From assembly GCA_025506515.1 (NCBI GenBank), contig CM046453.1:34607851-34671850 (forward strand): a DNA stretch of 64,000 nt, written 5' to 3'. Below the pieces are notes generated by a model. That model ran no database searches. It was not told where the DNA came from and saw nothing but the letters and a program-made list of their open reading frames with translations. This document shows, in pieces, positions 12,101-24,614 of this stretch (within the stretch, counting starts at the first letter, position 1; every line of letters starts with the position of its first letter). The position numbers and the translations under genes were made by a program. Source of the stretch: Flaveria trinervia (taxonomy: Eukaryota > Streptophyta > Magnoliopsida > Asterales > Asteraceae).

Positions 12101-12930
12101 TTGTGCGGTGCTGCACATGGGGGTAGAACAGGGCTTACAGTTTTGTAAATCAAACTTTTCCAAAGATCTTTTGTGTATTTGGACTGATGAATGAAAATTC
12201 CATCAGCCTTTGTTTGATTTGCAAAACCAGAAAGAACTGTAATTCTCCCATGGCACTCATTTCAAACTTCTGTTGCATCAACTTTGTAAAGGCATCACAC
12301 AACTGTGGATCAGAGGATGCAAAAATAATATCATCAACATAAATTTGAACAAGTAGATTATGCTGCCCGCTTCTTAATGAATAAAGTCTTATCTATGGAG
12401 CCTCTAGTGAAATTATTGTCCAGAAGAAAGTTTGATAATGTCTCATACCAGGCTCTAGGAGCTTGTTTTCAACCAATAAAGAGCCTTATCAAGCTTATAC
12501 ACCCAATTAGGATGTTTATTGTCCTCAAAGCCTGGTGGTTGACATACATAAACCTCTTCTTTAATTTTCCCGTACAAAAATGCACTTTTGACATCCATTT
12601 GAAAAACTTTAGGTTTTGATAAGCAGCATAAGCTAAAAAACAATCGAATTGCTTCCAGTCTGCTACAGGGGCAAAGGTTTCATCATAATCAATACCTTCT
12701 TCTTGTGCAAACCCTGAACAACCAGTCTGGCCTTGTTCTTAACAATAAGCCCATTTTCATCAGTTTTGTTCCTAAACACCCATTTAGTGCCTATTGCACA
12801 CTTGCCTGGAGGTAGAGGAAACCAGTTCCCACACTTGCTGTTTCTTGAACTGAAGAAGAAGCTCAAGCTGCATGGCATCAACATCCATTGTCCTTTAAAG
12901 CAATGTGATAATTCTTTGGCTCTTGCTGAC
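12101..12930 (-). pseudogene. Reverse transcriptase domain of A pol, broken
   Basis: Copia RT motifs in order on the minus strand: IGTKWVFRNKTDENG and NKARLVVQG (12663-12884), FQMDVKSAFLYGKIKEEVYV and QPPGFED (12455-12643), then a YVDD-coding stretch near 12330-12345. The catalytic Asp of QMDVK and both Asp of YVDD are encoded, but in different frames. A would need several frame changes to make RT. A YVDD box is typical of copia RT. Confidence 0.85.
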
Positions 12931-13420
12931 TGATGAAGAGAGCATAGAAGCAGAAATTTGACAATTGACTTCTTGTCGATATGCCAGCAGTGATATCACC
13001 CATGATTTTGAGACATAGGGTGATTCTTCAGATCTTGATACACAATGAGATTTGTGCAAGTGTTGTAGCAGGCTCAGCAGCAACAGATGGTGATGGTGAA
13101 TCATTTCCTTGAAACCAATCAGTGGATGGTAATTCAAAGGAAGTTGAATTTGAAGAAATCTCATCAGCATTTGTTGTGGATGGTGCTACTAGAGCTACAG
13201 GATCATCAGGTCTAGCTGAATCAGGCAGTTGATAACTAAACCTAAAGAGGTGAGTACTGCTATCATCATCATCATCAGCACCAGCAGAACCACCAGGTGG
13301 TGAACTGTTGACAGGAGCAATAGCAGGAGTTTGATAAGGAACATATTGCAGTATGTCCAAATCAAATATCTCCACAGGGCTTTGTGGAATCTTGTCCTTT
13401 GGAGATTCATTAAACTTAAC
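12931..13420 (-). pseudogene. Linker between integrase and RT in A pol
   Basis: Low-complexity Ser/Pro/Asp-rich coding remnant (for example SSPPGGSAGADDDDDSS at about 13260-13330). It corresponds to the variable integrase C-terminal tail and connector of copia polyproteins. No catalytic motif. Frame changes occur near 13030 and 13200. Confidence 0.6.
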
Positions 13421-14300
13421 ATATAGAGTCTCTTAACCATCTTTTTTCTACAGTTGAAGACTTTGTATGCTTTGCAAGTTGATGAATAACCAACAAAGTA
13501 CCCTGCATCCACCTTAGGATCAAATTTTGGAGCTGATCCCGTGTGTTGAGAATGAAACAAGGACACCCAAATGCTCTGAAGAATGAAATTAGAGGGGCCA
13601 AATGATGAAGAACTTCATATGGAGTCTTCATCAACCTCTGATTTACTAGAACTTTATTCTGTACATAGCAAGCTGTATTGACAGCTTCAGCCCAAAAAGT
13701 CATTGGCAGTCCAGAATCAGCTAACATGGACCTTGCAGCTTCAAAAGGGTCCTGTTCTTTCTCTCCACTACTCCATTTTGCTCAGGAGTTCTTGGGATGC
13801 TATACTGCCTCTTGATTCCCTTTGATAAGTAAAACTCATCAAGTGTGTGGTTTCTGAATTCAGTACCATTGTCACTCCTCACACACTTAACTGGTAGGGA
13901 ATACTGCTTCTCAACGTTTAACACAAAGTTCATATGGACTGCGCAGCCTCATCCTTTGAATGCAAGAAGAAAGTCCATACAAATGGAGTAATCATCCACA
14001 ATTACCAGACAGTATGTCTTCTTAGCCATACTCATCACTCTCACAGGACCAAAGAGATCCATGTGAAGAAGCTGTAAGCAGGCAGTGGACTTAGGTTCTT
14101 CTATGGAGGGAAATGAAGCTTTGTGTTGTTTTCCTTTAAACAAGCAGTGCAGTTATCTTCACACTTGAACTCCTTCATAGGCAGTCCCCTTACTAAACCA
14201 TGGTTTATCAGCTGATTTATGTTTTTGAGATTAACATGACCCAGCCTTCTATGCCATAGAATAGATTCTTGAGGGGAAGCCTTGAAAATAGGCAAGGATG
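13421..14300 (-). pseudogene. Integrase of A pol with HHCC zinc domain, broken
   Basis: From 14295 down: LWHRRLGHVNLKN and a CxxC pair (HHCC zinc domain), GKQHK, LLHMDLFGP (first catalytic Asp), RSDNGTEFRN (second Asp), TPEQNGVVERKNRTL (Glu), then FWAEAVNTACYVQNK and TPYEVLHH. The catalytic triad is therefore encoded, in three frames (13416-13727, 13721-13933, 13949-14143). The region ends with the GYFVGYSSTCKAYKVFN-type motif near 13440-13510. Confidence 0.88.
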
Positions 14301-14724
14301 GCCTTTGAGATCTATTTTCTTGGAAAGATCTAAGGCATACACTCTTCCTGTCCTGTTGGCCTTTAGGAGAGTGTGTTCATCCAAACCTTATCAATCAAAC
14401 TTAGAACTTTGGATGACAGAATCCGACAGTTCTGACTGGTGAAAAGAGCAACATGGCCTTTGTCACACATTTGACTGACACTCAAGAGGTTGTACTTGAG
14501 ATTTTCCACATGGTTAACATCATCAAACTTTATTTCCCCATTGGAAACAAAACCTTTGCCGATGATGTAATCCTTTGCATCATTGCCAAATGACACAAAC
14601 CCCTTCCTTCCTTGAGAGTAGTCATTAAGAAGTGATCTGTTTCCTGTCATATGCATGGATCCTCCACTGTCTACATACCAGATGCCTCTGAGGTATGTTG
14701 AAGAACCCTACAAAATACAACAAA
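14301..14724 (-). pseudogene. Aspartic protease of A pol, broken
   Basis: The active-site stretch WYVDSGGSMHMTG is encoded at about 14650-14690, followed by KGFVSNGEIKFDDVNHV and LLSVSQMCDKGH in the usual copia spacing (14363-14656). A frameshift separates the DSG from the rest. A possible acceptor (TTTTGTAG, minus strand) lies just upstream near 14710, between the gag stop and the protease. Confidence 0.8.
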
Positions 14725-17546
14725 TTAGTTAGGTTTTGAGACCCAAACCTTTTGGTTTTGGGCCTGTTCTCATCAACAGATGGTAAACTAACATGTTTGT
14801 TGGAAACAACAGCCTGAGAGGACGAAACTGGTGAAGAAAAGGAATCCTTTGGCTTGGACCTCCTTTTCTGTGGTTTCAACATAGGAACATCTAATTGGTT
14901 AACTCTTCCCAATAGATGTTGAACCATCATAACCAGCTGTGTCTGATTTTTTGATAAGGCTTTCAGCTCTTCAGACACATTGGCATTAGAGTTTGATAAG
15001 TTCCTATGTTGCACCTTCTTCTTTGAGCAATCTCAGCTGTTACCTGTTTAACAACCCTTCCTTTTGGATTTCTTTTGGACTTAAGGGTTACAGGATTTGA
15101 TGTTGCTGGTACAAATGTGGCTTCAAACTCAGTTTTCATTTTAACCATTTTCTCTTTACTTTCCTCTTTATGTTTGAGTTTGGATCCCCTTTGTACCAAC
15201 AATCATCTGTAAGATGATTTGAACAACCACATACTTCACATGGTTTCTTTCATCTTATGTTGATCATCAACTAAAGAGAATGAAACTACTGAAGACTTGC
15301 TCTTCAGTACTTTGGAAGCATTATTTGCTTTCTTGACTTCCTCTTTAGTAGTCTTCAAACTCTTTCTACTGACAGTTTTCTTCTCTTTAGTGCTGACAGT
15401 ATTGGAGTTTGAACTTCAGGTGTTAGATCTTCTCTCCAGTCCTTTCAGGACTTTCAGAAATAGCTCCTGAGTTGATCATCTCTTTGATCATGTGAGTGTC
15501 AGCAGTGGAACCATCAACATCAGCTGATGGGTTCTGAGAGGGCTTAGTGCTGACTTCAACTTTTGATGATGCTCTATCAAAAAGTGAATCACATGATGAG
15601 GTGGATTGGTTATTGCTTTCTCCATCAGATTTCACTTCTGCTCTTGAAGCACAATCTGTAGGAGGAGCAGTGTGATTATAACCAATACCAAACTTCACAT
15701 TGGAAGCAGATTGCTTACTAGAAGCATTTCAAAAGCTTTGCATGATTGTACCCATCGATCACACTCTACCTGGGTGACTGCAAGGGTTTCTTTGAGACTT
15801 CTCTGGTCTTCCAGAATAACCTCTAGCTTGGCCTTTTCATCATTTAATTGGCATTTAAGCTTATAAATCTCATCATTTTTACTACTAAGAACAGACTCAA
15901 ACTCAGCTTTTCTTTTGGAAATGGTTTTCTCAAACTCAAGTTTTTGATTTATTAATGCTACATTTGCCTCTCTAATGGAGACAAAGGCAGCAATGCATGA
16001 TTCAAACATAACTTGGCTTTAGCCTCTGAAGATACCTGAGTTACCTGTGAAGATGATGCATTTGAGCAGGAACCCTCAGTAGACTCCAGGCCATGAGAGC
16101 CAGATTCCAAAAGGATTGTCACCACTATGTTGACCAGCACCTTGAACAGTTGTCATGACCAGACATGTCATCATTCGATAAAGCTCCAGTCAACAACTCC
16201 AGGGGTGAAGAAGCTGTGTTGTTGAGTTGAGGAGGTTGATGAGATTGAGATGGTTGAGGTTCTGGTAGTGCATGAGGTTGTGGTACTATAGGAACTTGAA
16301 CTTGATTTGACTGTGGCATGTATAACAAGGGTAAGGATATGGCATTTGACCCTGAGGACAAAAATATGCAGGAGATTGTGGTTGAGAATGATGACTAGAA
16401 TTGACAGGATGTTGCCCTCTGTGTTGTTGACTATTTCCAGGGAAAGTAACAAAAGGTGCAGAGGAATTAGATCCAGATGATCTGCATTCTCTAGAAAGTG
16501 TCCAAGCCTGTGGCATTTGTGACACTTCAACTTACTCTTGTCAAAACCAACTTTGGTTTTGCCAGAGAGTCCTGGGAACTTTCTTCCAGTTCTTTTGTAG
16601 AACTTCTGAGATCTGATATTCATCAAGACCATTTGGCTCAAAATATCCATCTCTTCTAAGTCATCATCAGCAATCCCCTTGAGATCATCCATGATGAAGC
16701 ATAGATTGTCATTATTACACCCAGTAAACTGACTATCAATACTCACATGCAGAATCAGAAGTGTTTGAGGAGAAATCAATATGCCATCATACTGGCATTC
16801 AGATGAAGCATATTCTAACTCATGACCAACCAAGGCAGTGTTGCCTGGTACAAAGTCTTCAGTGAGCTTTCCAGATGAAGACAGTTTTCGTTTCTGTTCT
16901 ATCTCTCTCTCAAATGTGAGCAATTTCCCATGGAGTTGGGTGAGAGATAGTTTGTAAATTTGCACTAGAGCGTAGGACAATAGTATATGTGTCCCATCTC
17001 TCAGGCAGTGATCTGAGAAATCTGTTATTCATCTGGATATTGGTGTACTCAAGTTTGACCATTTTTATTCAGAGATCAACAAGAGAACCGCTCAACTGTT
17101 GAGTCAGTGTCTCACCCTTTCTATGAGAGAATGTCTCGTATTATTGGCAAGGATTTCTCTATTATTTGCCAAGACCTCATTTGTTCCTCCAAATTGTTCT
17201 TTCAAGGCATTCCAGAGGTCATGGGCAGTTTCATGATGCATTAGCCCAGAATAGATTTCATTGGCAGTGCCATGGCCAGAATTCCATGGGCTTTTGCATC
17301 AATCTCAAACAATTTCTATTCTCATCTGAGTATTGCTCCTTCCTCTTCGGAACCATTTGTTGGTTTCCGGGTTATTCACCATATCTAGGTGTGTGGACCA
17401 TGTACCACTGATGTCCAACAACCTGCGCTTGTTAACAGACAGGTGATGGAGCATTCGTCGTTGCCGTATGTTATACTCATTCCTAACCAGCATTGGAGGC
17501 TTGGTTGAGGAACCAGTATTGTGAGGATCATTGGAGGAGTAGTCAT
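14725..17546 (-). pseudogene. gag of element A with long coiled-coil tail, broken
   Basis: ATG at 17546, in the same context as B. The N-terminal capsid-like part (17305-17493; 16171-16980) is copia gag of the UBN2 type. A CCHC knuckle (KLKCHKCHRLGHF) lies near 16500-16530, with a frameshift inside it, so its last Cys is in another frame. Next come a Pro/Gln-rich stretch, a coiled coil (KLEFEKTISKRKAEFESV, 15695-16009), a Ser-rich and Lys-rich tail with ACTGAAG words (15270-15440), and a stop after VWVSKPN at 14725. The tail is much longer than in short copia gags. Confidence 0.8.
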
Positions 17547-17765
17547 TTTCAGTCCAAATACAATTTTTTCAAGCTTTTAAACGTTTTACATAGACCACAA
17601 CAGACTCAATGAAAACCAAGAGAAAATCTCAGGATGAATGACCAGAATACAGAAAAAATCAATCTCTGCAAAAACAAAAAAAAAAAAAAAAATGCTAATT
17701 CAATCAACTTGGATCTTGAATAGCAGTTTCAATGATCAATTATTAGATCGGTCAATGATTAACCT
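17547..17765 (-). other. 5' leader of element A
   Basis: Non-coding leader between the primer binding site and gag. Contains an A-run of about 17 bases near 17676-17692 (+ strand), so poly-U in the element RNA. Otherwise unremarkable. Confidence 0.6.
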
Positions 17766-17777
17766 GCTCTGATACCA
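17766..17777 (-). other. Primer binding site of A (tRNA-iMet type)
   Basis: Reverse complement is TGGTATCAGAGC, complementary to the 3' end of plant initiator Met tRNA. It is two bases from the LTR edge at 17780. It fixes the orientation and the 5' LTR. Confidence 0.93.
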
Positions 17778-17779
17778 TT

Positions 17780-18726
17780 TGTCAGGATCAGTGATCACAA
17801 GTTTGATGTAATTAGAACGTAGCGCAGCGGAATAAGAACAAGAATTAGACATTGTAGCAAGAATTTGATACTCGTATGCATTAAGAACAAATACGGTTAT
17901 AACGAGAGAATATATTTCTGTAACAAGGAATGTTTCTATGATATCGAATATTTCTGATCAAATCATTCTGCTTATTACAATAGGTGACACTCCTTATATA
18001 GAGTGCAATCGCTGCTGTTATCACGGGAAAGTACAACACTGGCAGATCTATTACAAAAATAACTAACTCTTAACAAACTACTGAATGTTCACAACTACTG
18101 AGAACATATCAGAGTGTTAAGTACAAATATGAAACTACTGATAAGAAACTACTGAAACTACAACGACTGAAGAACAAGCTCTTCAGTCGTTTTACAAAAC
18201 TACTGAAAAACATAAAACTACTGATGAGCACAACAACTGAAGAAGTATTCTTCAGCCGTTGTGTCAAACTACTGAACAGGTAAAACATAAAACTGAAAGG
18301 TAAACCGTCACAACTACTGAAGAAGACCTCTTCAGCTGTTATGACAACGTCTGATACTTTGGTCTTCAGCACTTGTGTCTTCAGACTTTGTCTTCAGCAC
18401 TTGTGTCTTCAGACTTTGTCTTCAGCACTTGTCTTCATACTTTGTCTTCAGCACTGTGTCTTCAGACTTTGTCTTCAGCACTTGTCTTCAGACTTTGTCT
18501 TCAGCACTTGTCTTCAGACTTGTCTTCAGCACTTGTCTTCAGACTTGTCTTCAGCACTTGTCTTCAGACTTTGTCTTCAGCACTTGTCTTCAGACTTTGT
18601 CTTCAGCACTTGTTTTCAGACTTTGTAATCAGCTGTTGTCTTCAGCTGTTGGGTCTTCAGTAGTTGTTGTGACTCTATGGACTTAAAGGTTTTTCTCTGA
18701 TCCGCTCATTGGTTCTTTTGGTCCCA
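17780..18726 (-). repeat. 5' LTR of element A (947 bp)
   Basis: Starts TGTCAGGATC and ends TTTTGGTCCCA, immediately before TAGGT. It carries the same TATA-like box and minisatellite (about 18360-18625) as the 3' LTR, but with a shorter and rearranged array. The last bases differ from the 3' LTR (GGTCCCA versus GGTCCACCAACA). Confidence 0.92.
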
Positions 18727-18731
18727 TAGGT
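18727..18731. repeat. Target site duplication of A (right copy, TAGGT)
   Basis: Second copy of TAGGT; see 6170-6174. Removing A and one copy rejoins the pol sequence of B. Confidence 0.9.
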
Positions 18732-19775
18732 GCAGCCTGAAATCTAGCACAGACACAAGTTGCAAACATAATGTCTGTTTAGAAGTTGTAGGGTACATCA
18801 AGGAACCAATCATACATCTGTAAAGAGTTTTTCACAACTCTTTACCTTTCTAATCAGCATCTAGTTGTGTGGTGATGCACATGGGAGTAGAACATGGCTT
18901 ACAGTTTGTAAATCAAACTTTTTCAACAAATCCTTTGTATATTTGACTGATGAATGAAAGTTCCATCAGCCATTTGTTTGATTTGCAAACCTAGAAAGAA
19001 CTATAATTATCCCATGGCACTCATTTCAAACTTTTGTTGCATCAACTTAGTAAGGCATCACACAACTGTGGATCAGAGGATGCAAAAATAATCATCTACA
19101 TAAATTTGAACAGGAGCTTATGCATGCCTACTTTCTTAATGAAAAGTTTTATCTATGGAGCCTCTAGTGAGATTATTTTGAAAAAAAAAAGTTAGACAGT
19201 GTTTCATACCAGGCTCTAGGAGCTTGTTTTAACCCATAAAGAGCCTTATCAAGCTTATACACCCAATCTGGATGTTTATGATCTTCAAAACCTGGTGGTT
19301 GACACACATAAACTTCTTCTTTTATTTACCATATAAGAATGCACTTTTGACATCCATTGAAAAACTTTAAGATTATGGAAAGCAGCATAAGCTAAGAACA
19401 ATCTGATTGCCTCCAGTCTGGCTATAGGGGCAAAGGTTTCATCATAATCAATACTTCTTCTTGTGAGAGCCATGTACAGCCAGTCTGGCCTTGTTCTTGA
19501 CAATTTGACCTTTTTCATCAATTTTATTCCTAAACACCCATTTAGTGCCTATTGCATACTTACCTTGGGGTAGAGGAACCAGTTCCCACACTTGCTGCTT
19601 TTGAAACTGAAGAAGCTCAAGTTGCATGGCTTCAACCCATCCATTGTCTCTTAATGCAATATGATAGTTCTTTGGCTCTTGTTGACCGATGAAGAGAGCA
19701 TAAAAGCAGAAATCGGACAATTGACTTCTAGTTGAAACACCAGCATTGATGTCACCAATGATCTGAGACATGGGG
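18732..19775 (-). pseudogene. RT and start of RNase H of B pol, broken
   Basis: RT motifs on the minus strand: IGTKWVFRNKIDEKG and NKARLAVHG (19448-19771), then DYDETFAPIARLEAIRLFLAYAA (19285-19521). The segment coding the catalytic Asp of xMDVKSAF is frameshifted near 19340. Near 19090 the YVDD segment has lost two bases. From about 18840 down to 18732 the TASRPDIMF-CARFQAAP stretch runs into A's insertion point. Confidence 0.85.
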
Positions 19776-20160
19776 TGATCTTCAGTTCTTGATACTCAAT
19801 AAGATCTGTGCAAGTGTTTGTTGGTGATTCAGCACAACAGATGTTGATCAGACTCTTGAAACCTAGAATGAGATGGCAATTCAAATGAAGTAGAGGAATC
19901 AGAGATCTCATCAGCATTTGTTGTGGATGGAACTGCTGAAGCTACAGGACATCAAGGTTAGTAGACTCAGGCAGGTGATCACTAAACCTTGCATTTGTAT
20001 CACCAGATGATGACTAGTTGCAGGAGATGATGATTCACAGATGCTGCAATAGCTAGAGGCTGATAGGAACATATTGCAGTATATCCAAATCAAATAACTC
20101 CACAGGTTTTGTGGAATTTTCTCCTTTGGAGATTCATTAAACTTTACATGCAAGGTTTCT
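19776..20160 (-). pseudogene. Integrase-RT linker of B pol
   Basis: Ser/Leu-rich, low-complexity remnant equivalent to 12931-13420 in A. No conserved motif beyond sparse similarity to A. Confidence 0.5.
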
Positions 20161-21010
20161 TCAACTATCTTTGTTCTTCAATTAAAAACTCTATATGCCT
20201 TGCAAGTAGATGAATACCCAACAAAGTACCCTGCATCCACCTTTGATTCAAACTTCTGAAGTGGATCCTTTGTGTTAAGAATATAACAGGGACACCCAAA
20301 TGCTCTAAAGAAGGAAACCAGAGGAGCCAAATAATGTAACACTTCATAAGGAGTCTTCATCACCTCTGATTTACTAACACTCTATTTTGCACATAGCAAG
20401 CTGTGTTGAAAGCTTCAGCCCAAAAGGTTAGTGGCAAACCAGAATCAGCCAACATTGACCTTGCGGCTTCAATAAGGGTCCTGTTCTTTCTCTCCACCAC
20501 TCTATTTTATTCAGGAGTTCTTGGAATGCTATACTGTCTCTTGATTCCCTTAGAGAAATAGAATTCATCAAGTGTGTGGTTTCTAAATTTTGTGCCATTA
20601 ACTCCTCTACACTTGACAGAAAGGGAGTACTGCTTTTCCACATGCAACACAAAGTAGATGATGATTTGACCAGCCTCATCTTTGAATGTAAGAAGAAGGT
20701 CCATACAAATCTGGAATAATCATCCATAGTTACCAACAGTATTTTTTCTTTGCCATGCTCACACTCTTACTGGACCAAAAGATCCATATGCAGTAATTGC
20801 AAGCAGGCAGTGGACTTTGGTTCTTCTATGGAGGGAATGATACTTTGTGTTGCTTTCCTTTTAAACAAGCAGAGCATTGTCATCACATTTGAACTCCTTT
20901 AGTGGCAGACCTCTCACTAAACCATGATGGATAAGTTGGTTCATGTTTTTAAGATTCACATGACCAAGCCTTCGGTGCCATAGTTCAGATTCCTGAGGAG
21001 AGGCCTTGGA
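20161..21010 (-). pseudogene. Integrase of B pol, broken
   Basis: Recognisable parts: DDYSRFVWTFFLHSK (20428-20736), the segment EFRNHTLDEFYFSKGIKRQYS and IPRTPE (20507-20704), FWAEAFNTACY near 20400-20440, TPYEVLHYLAPLVSFFRAFGCP and AGYFVGYSSTCKAYRVFN (20178-20363). The zinc domain lies upstream at about 20860-20990. A codon change produces a stop in the TPEQNG segment near 20510. Several one-base indels separate the frames. Confidence 0.85.
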
Positions 21011-21448
21011 GAACAGACATGGATAGCCTTAGATCAATTTTCTTTGATAAGTCTAAGGCATAACTCTTCCAATCCTGTTGGCCTTCAGGAGAGTATATTC
21101 ATCCAATATCTTGTCAATCATTCTCAAAACATTGGAAGATAGAATCCGACAGTTTTGACTGGTGAAAAGTGCAACATGCCCTTTATCACACACATTTGAC
21201 TGACACTCAACAAGTGTACTTGAGATTCTCCACATGGTTAACATCATCAAATCTTATCTCACCATTTGACACAAGCCTTTGCCGATGATGTAACCCTTAG
21301 CATCATTACCAAAAGATACAAATCCCTTCTTTCCTTGAGAGTAGTCATGAAGAAGAGAACGCTCCCTGTCATATGCATAGATCCTCCACTGTCCACATAC
21401 CAGATGCTTCTATGGCATGCTGAAGAACCCTGCATTTGCCACAACAAA
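21011..21448 (-). pseudogene. Protease of B pol, broken
   Basis: Contains the active-site sequence WYVDSGGSMHMTG in frame at 21259-21447, preceded by MQGSSACHRSI, which starts right after an AG that looks like a splice acceptor. Downstream NVCDKGHVALF and NCRILSS (21053-21250) match A. Frame is lost between them. Confidence 0.82.
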
Positions 21449-24387
21449 CTAGTTAGCTTTTGAGACCCAAACCATTTCGGTTTTGGTCTGTTCTCATCAA
21501 CAGATTTTATACTAACTGATTTGTCATGATTAACAGCCTTTGAAGGTGGAGATGGTGCTGAAAAGGATTCCTTTGATTTTGGCTTAGTTTTCCTTTTCAG
21601 TGGTTAATCACAGTTACATCTATTTGGTTAGCTCTCTCTCCCCAAAATGTTGAACCATCATAACAAGTTGTGTCTGATTGGTTTTAAAAGCCTTCAGTTC
21701 AGCAGACACACCAGTACTTGTTTTTGATTGGTTCCTGTGACTCACCATGTCCTCCTTTTTGAAAGACACAAACTTAGTCGGTGTTTTGATACTCCATAAG
21801 GAATATTTTCAGTTGTTTATGATAAACCCCTTCCTTCTTTTTAGATTTTTGTAAGAACTTTGGGTTATCAGTTTGAGGTGTTTGTGGCACAAACTTGGTT
21901 TCAAATTCATCTTTCATTTTATTAATTTTCTTTTTAATGATTTTATTTTGTGTTAATTTGGCCCTTTCTGTACCAACATTCATCAGTGAGATTATTGAAT
22001 AGACCACATATTTCACATGGCTTTTTCTTCATCTTCTGTTGTTCAACTGCTGAAGAAGATGAAACTACTGAAGGTGTGTTCATCAGTACTTTCTTCCTTT
22101 CAATACTTATGTTAAGTACGAAGGATTTGTAACAACTGTAGACTTGTTCTTCAGAAGTTTTCTATCAGTATTTTTGGATTTCCTGATAGACTCTTCAGCA
22201 GTTGTCAAACCATGTTTGTTTTCAATTGGTTTGAAATGTTCTTCAGGTGTTGTTACTTGCTCTTCAGTACTTTGAATACTTTGTGAGACAACACCTGAAG
22301 TGCTCAGCTTTTCTTTGATCATGTGTTTATCAGCAGTGAGACCATCAGCAGATTGATTAGCTGAGGTACTATTACTGACTTCATCCTCTGATTTTACATT
22401 ATCACTTGAGGATGAGACACATGATGATGTGGTTTGGGAATTGCTTTCACCTTCAGATTTTACTTCTGTCTTGGGAGTAAAATCTGTAGGAGGTACAGTG
22501 TGATTTCCCAATCCCAAACTTCACATTTGAAGCTGCTTGCTTACTGAGAAGCATTTCAAACCCCTTGCAAGATGTTACCCAGTGTTCACACTCTACATGA
22601 GTGGCTGCAAGTGTTTCTTTGAGATTCTTATAATTTTCTAAAATGACCTCTACCTTTCCTTTTCATCAGTGATTTGGCATTTTAATTTGTAAATCTCATC
22701 ATCTTTTTCCTTTAAAACAGACTCAAACTCAGCTTTTCTTTTGGAAATCACTTTCTCTGGGTCAAGATTTTGATTAATTAAAGCTACATTTGCTTCTCTA
22801 ATTGAGGCAAAAGCAGCTATGCATGACTCAGAACACAACTTGGCCTTAGCCTCAGAAGATACATGTGGTACCTGTGATGATGAAGCATTTGAGCATGAAC
22901 CATTAGTATACTCCAGGGCCATAAGAGCAAGATTTCCAAAAGGATTTTCACCACCATGTTGACCAGCACCAGAAAACACTTGTTCAGAATAACCAGAAAG
23001 ATCATCTGGTAAGCTACTCCAGTCAAAAACTCCAGGAGTGAAAAAGCTTTGATGTGATTGAGATTGAGATTGTTGATTTGATTAAGATGGTTGAGGCTTA
23101 GGTAGGGCATGTGGTTGTTGAGCTATGGGTACTGGAACCTGATTGGACTGAGGCATGTAAAAACAGGGATAAGGATATGGCATTTGACCTTGAGGGATAA
23201 AATATGAGAAGATGATTGAATTTGTGAATGATGACCAAACTGGTAGAATGTTGCCCTTTGTTTTGTGAGCTATTGCATGAAAAGGTCACAAAGGTGCAGA
23301 AGAGTTAGATCCAGATGATCTACACTCTCTTGCAAAATGTCCAAGTCTATGGCACTTGTGACACCTCAACTTACTCTTGTCAAAACCAACTTTGGTTTTT
23401 CCAGAGAGACCAGGAAATTTTCTACCTGTCCTTTTGTAAATTTTTGAGATTGATATTGATTAATGCCATTTGGCTCAAAATATCCATCTCTTCCAAATCA
23501 TCATCAGCAATTCCTTTCAAATCATCCATCAAAAAGCACAAATTATCACTACTACACTGATTACTATCAATACCAACAAAAGCAGGATCTCCACTGTTTG
23601 AAGAGAAATCTATATGCTCATCATAAGAACTTTCTAATGCAGCATATTTTGACTCATGACCAACCAGAGCAGTATTCCCTAGTACAAAATCATCAGTGAG
23701 CTTCCCAGATGAAGCCAGTTTCCTTTTCTGTTCTATCTCTCTTTCAAATGTTAACAGTTTCCCATGAAGTTGGGTGAGAGATAGATTGTCCAGATTTGCA
23801 CTGGAGCACAGGACAATAGTATATGTGTCTCATCTCTCAGGCAGGGATCTGAGGAATCTGTTGTTCATCTGACTGTTTGTATATTCATGTTTAACCATTT
23901 TCAACTCAGATATCAAGCAGGAAAATCGCTCAAACTATTGAGTTAGTGACTCACCCTTTCTATGAGAGAATGTCTCATATTGTTAGGCAAGGATCTCTCT
24001 ATTGTTTGCCAAAACCTCATCAGTTCCTCCAAATTGTTCTTTCAGAGCAACCCAGAGGTCATGAGCAGTTTCATGATGCATAAGTCCAGAATAGATTTCA
24101 TTAGGCAGCGCCATGGCCAGAATTCCATGGGCTTTAGCATCAATTTCAAACAGTTTCAGATCTTCATCTGAGTATTGCTCTTTCTTCTTCGGAACCATCT
24201 CATTGGTTTCCAGATTATTCACCATAGGCTTATATGGTCCATGAACCACAGATTTCCAACAACCTGAACTGTTGATAGACAGGTGATGGAGCATTCGGCA
24301 TTGCCATATGTTATACTCACTCCTAACAAGCATTAGAGGCTTTGTTGAGGAGCCAGTATTGTGAGGATCATTGATTGATGTAGCCAT
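21449..24387 (-). pseudogene. gag of element B with coiled-coil tail, broken
   Basis: ATG at 24387 (MATSINDPHNTG). The first ~135 codons are open and end with FGGTDEVLANNREILA, the copia gag core. A complete CCHC knuckle, CHKCHRLGHFAREC, is encoded near 23325-23370. Then a Gln/Pro-rich part, a coiled coil (22650-22979), a Ser-rich region (22107-22517) and a Lys-rich region (21774-22016). CTGAAG-type motifs cluster at 22020-22290, inside the tail-coding region. The frame ends with VWVSKAN and a TAG at 21449. Frameshifts separate the blocks. Confidence 0.82.
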
Positions 24388-24600
24388 TTTCACCAATTCA
24401 AACAGGTTCAATGAGATTTTAACAGATCTAGCTCAAAACTCAACAACACAGTTTGAAACAGATGAATCTCAAATTAATTCACCGGAAGCAATAGAAAATC
24501 AAACTCTAAACCATTCTTGCAAATTTGCTAATTCGATCAAACTTAGATCTCAAAAGAGCAGTTACAATGATCAATTGTTAAATCGATCAATGATTAACCA
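24388..24600 (-). other. 5' leader of element B
   Basis: Short non-coding stretch between the primer binding site and the gag ATG. AT-rich, no special structure noticed. Confidence 0.6.
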
Positions 24601-24612
24601 GCTCTGATACCA
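24601..24612 (-). other. Primer binding site of B (tRNA-iMet type)
   Basis: Reverse complement TGGTATCAGAGC, two bases from the LTR start at 24615. Confidence 0.93.
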
Positions 24613-24614
24613 TT

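Larger units (their letters stand above)
6175..18726 (-). mobile_element. Copia element A, full-length with both LTRs (12,552 bp)
   Basis: Complete structure on the minus strand: 5' LTR 17780-18726, primer binding site, gag, pol, spacer, ORF3, polypurine tract, 3' LTR 6175-7136. The whole is flanked by the duplication TAGGT. It lies in the RNase H region of B. All coding parts have frameshifts and stops, so it is non-autonomous as read. Family 1, with B and D. The size and extra ORF fit the Sirevirus/Maximus type (inference). Confidence 0.92.

Noticed and set aside
17676..17692. Poly-A tail of a LINE or SINE
   Set aside because: The A-run lies in A's leader beside its primer binding site, with no upstream non-LTR element.
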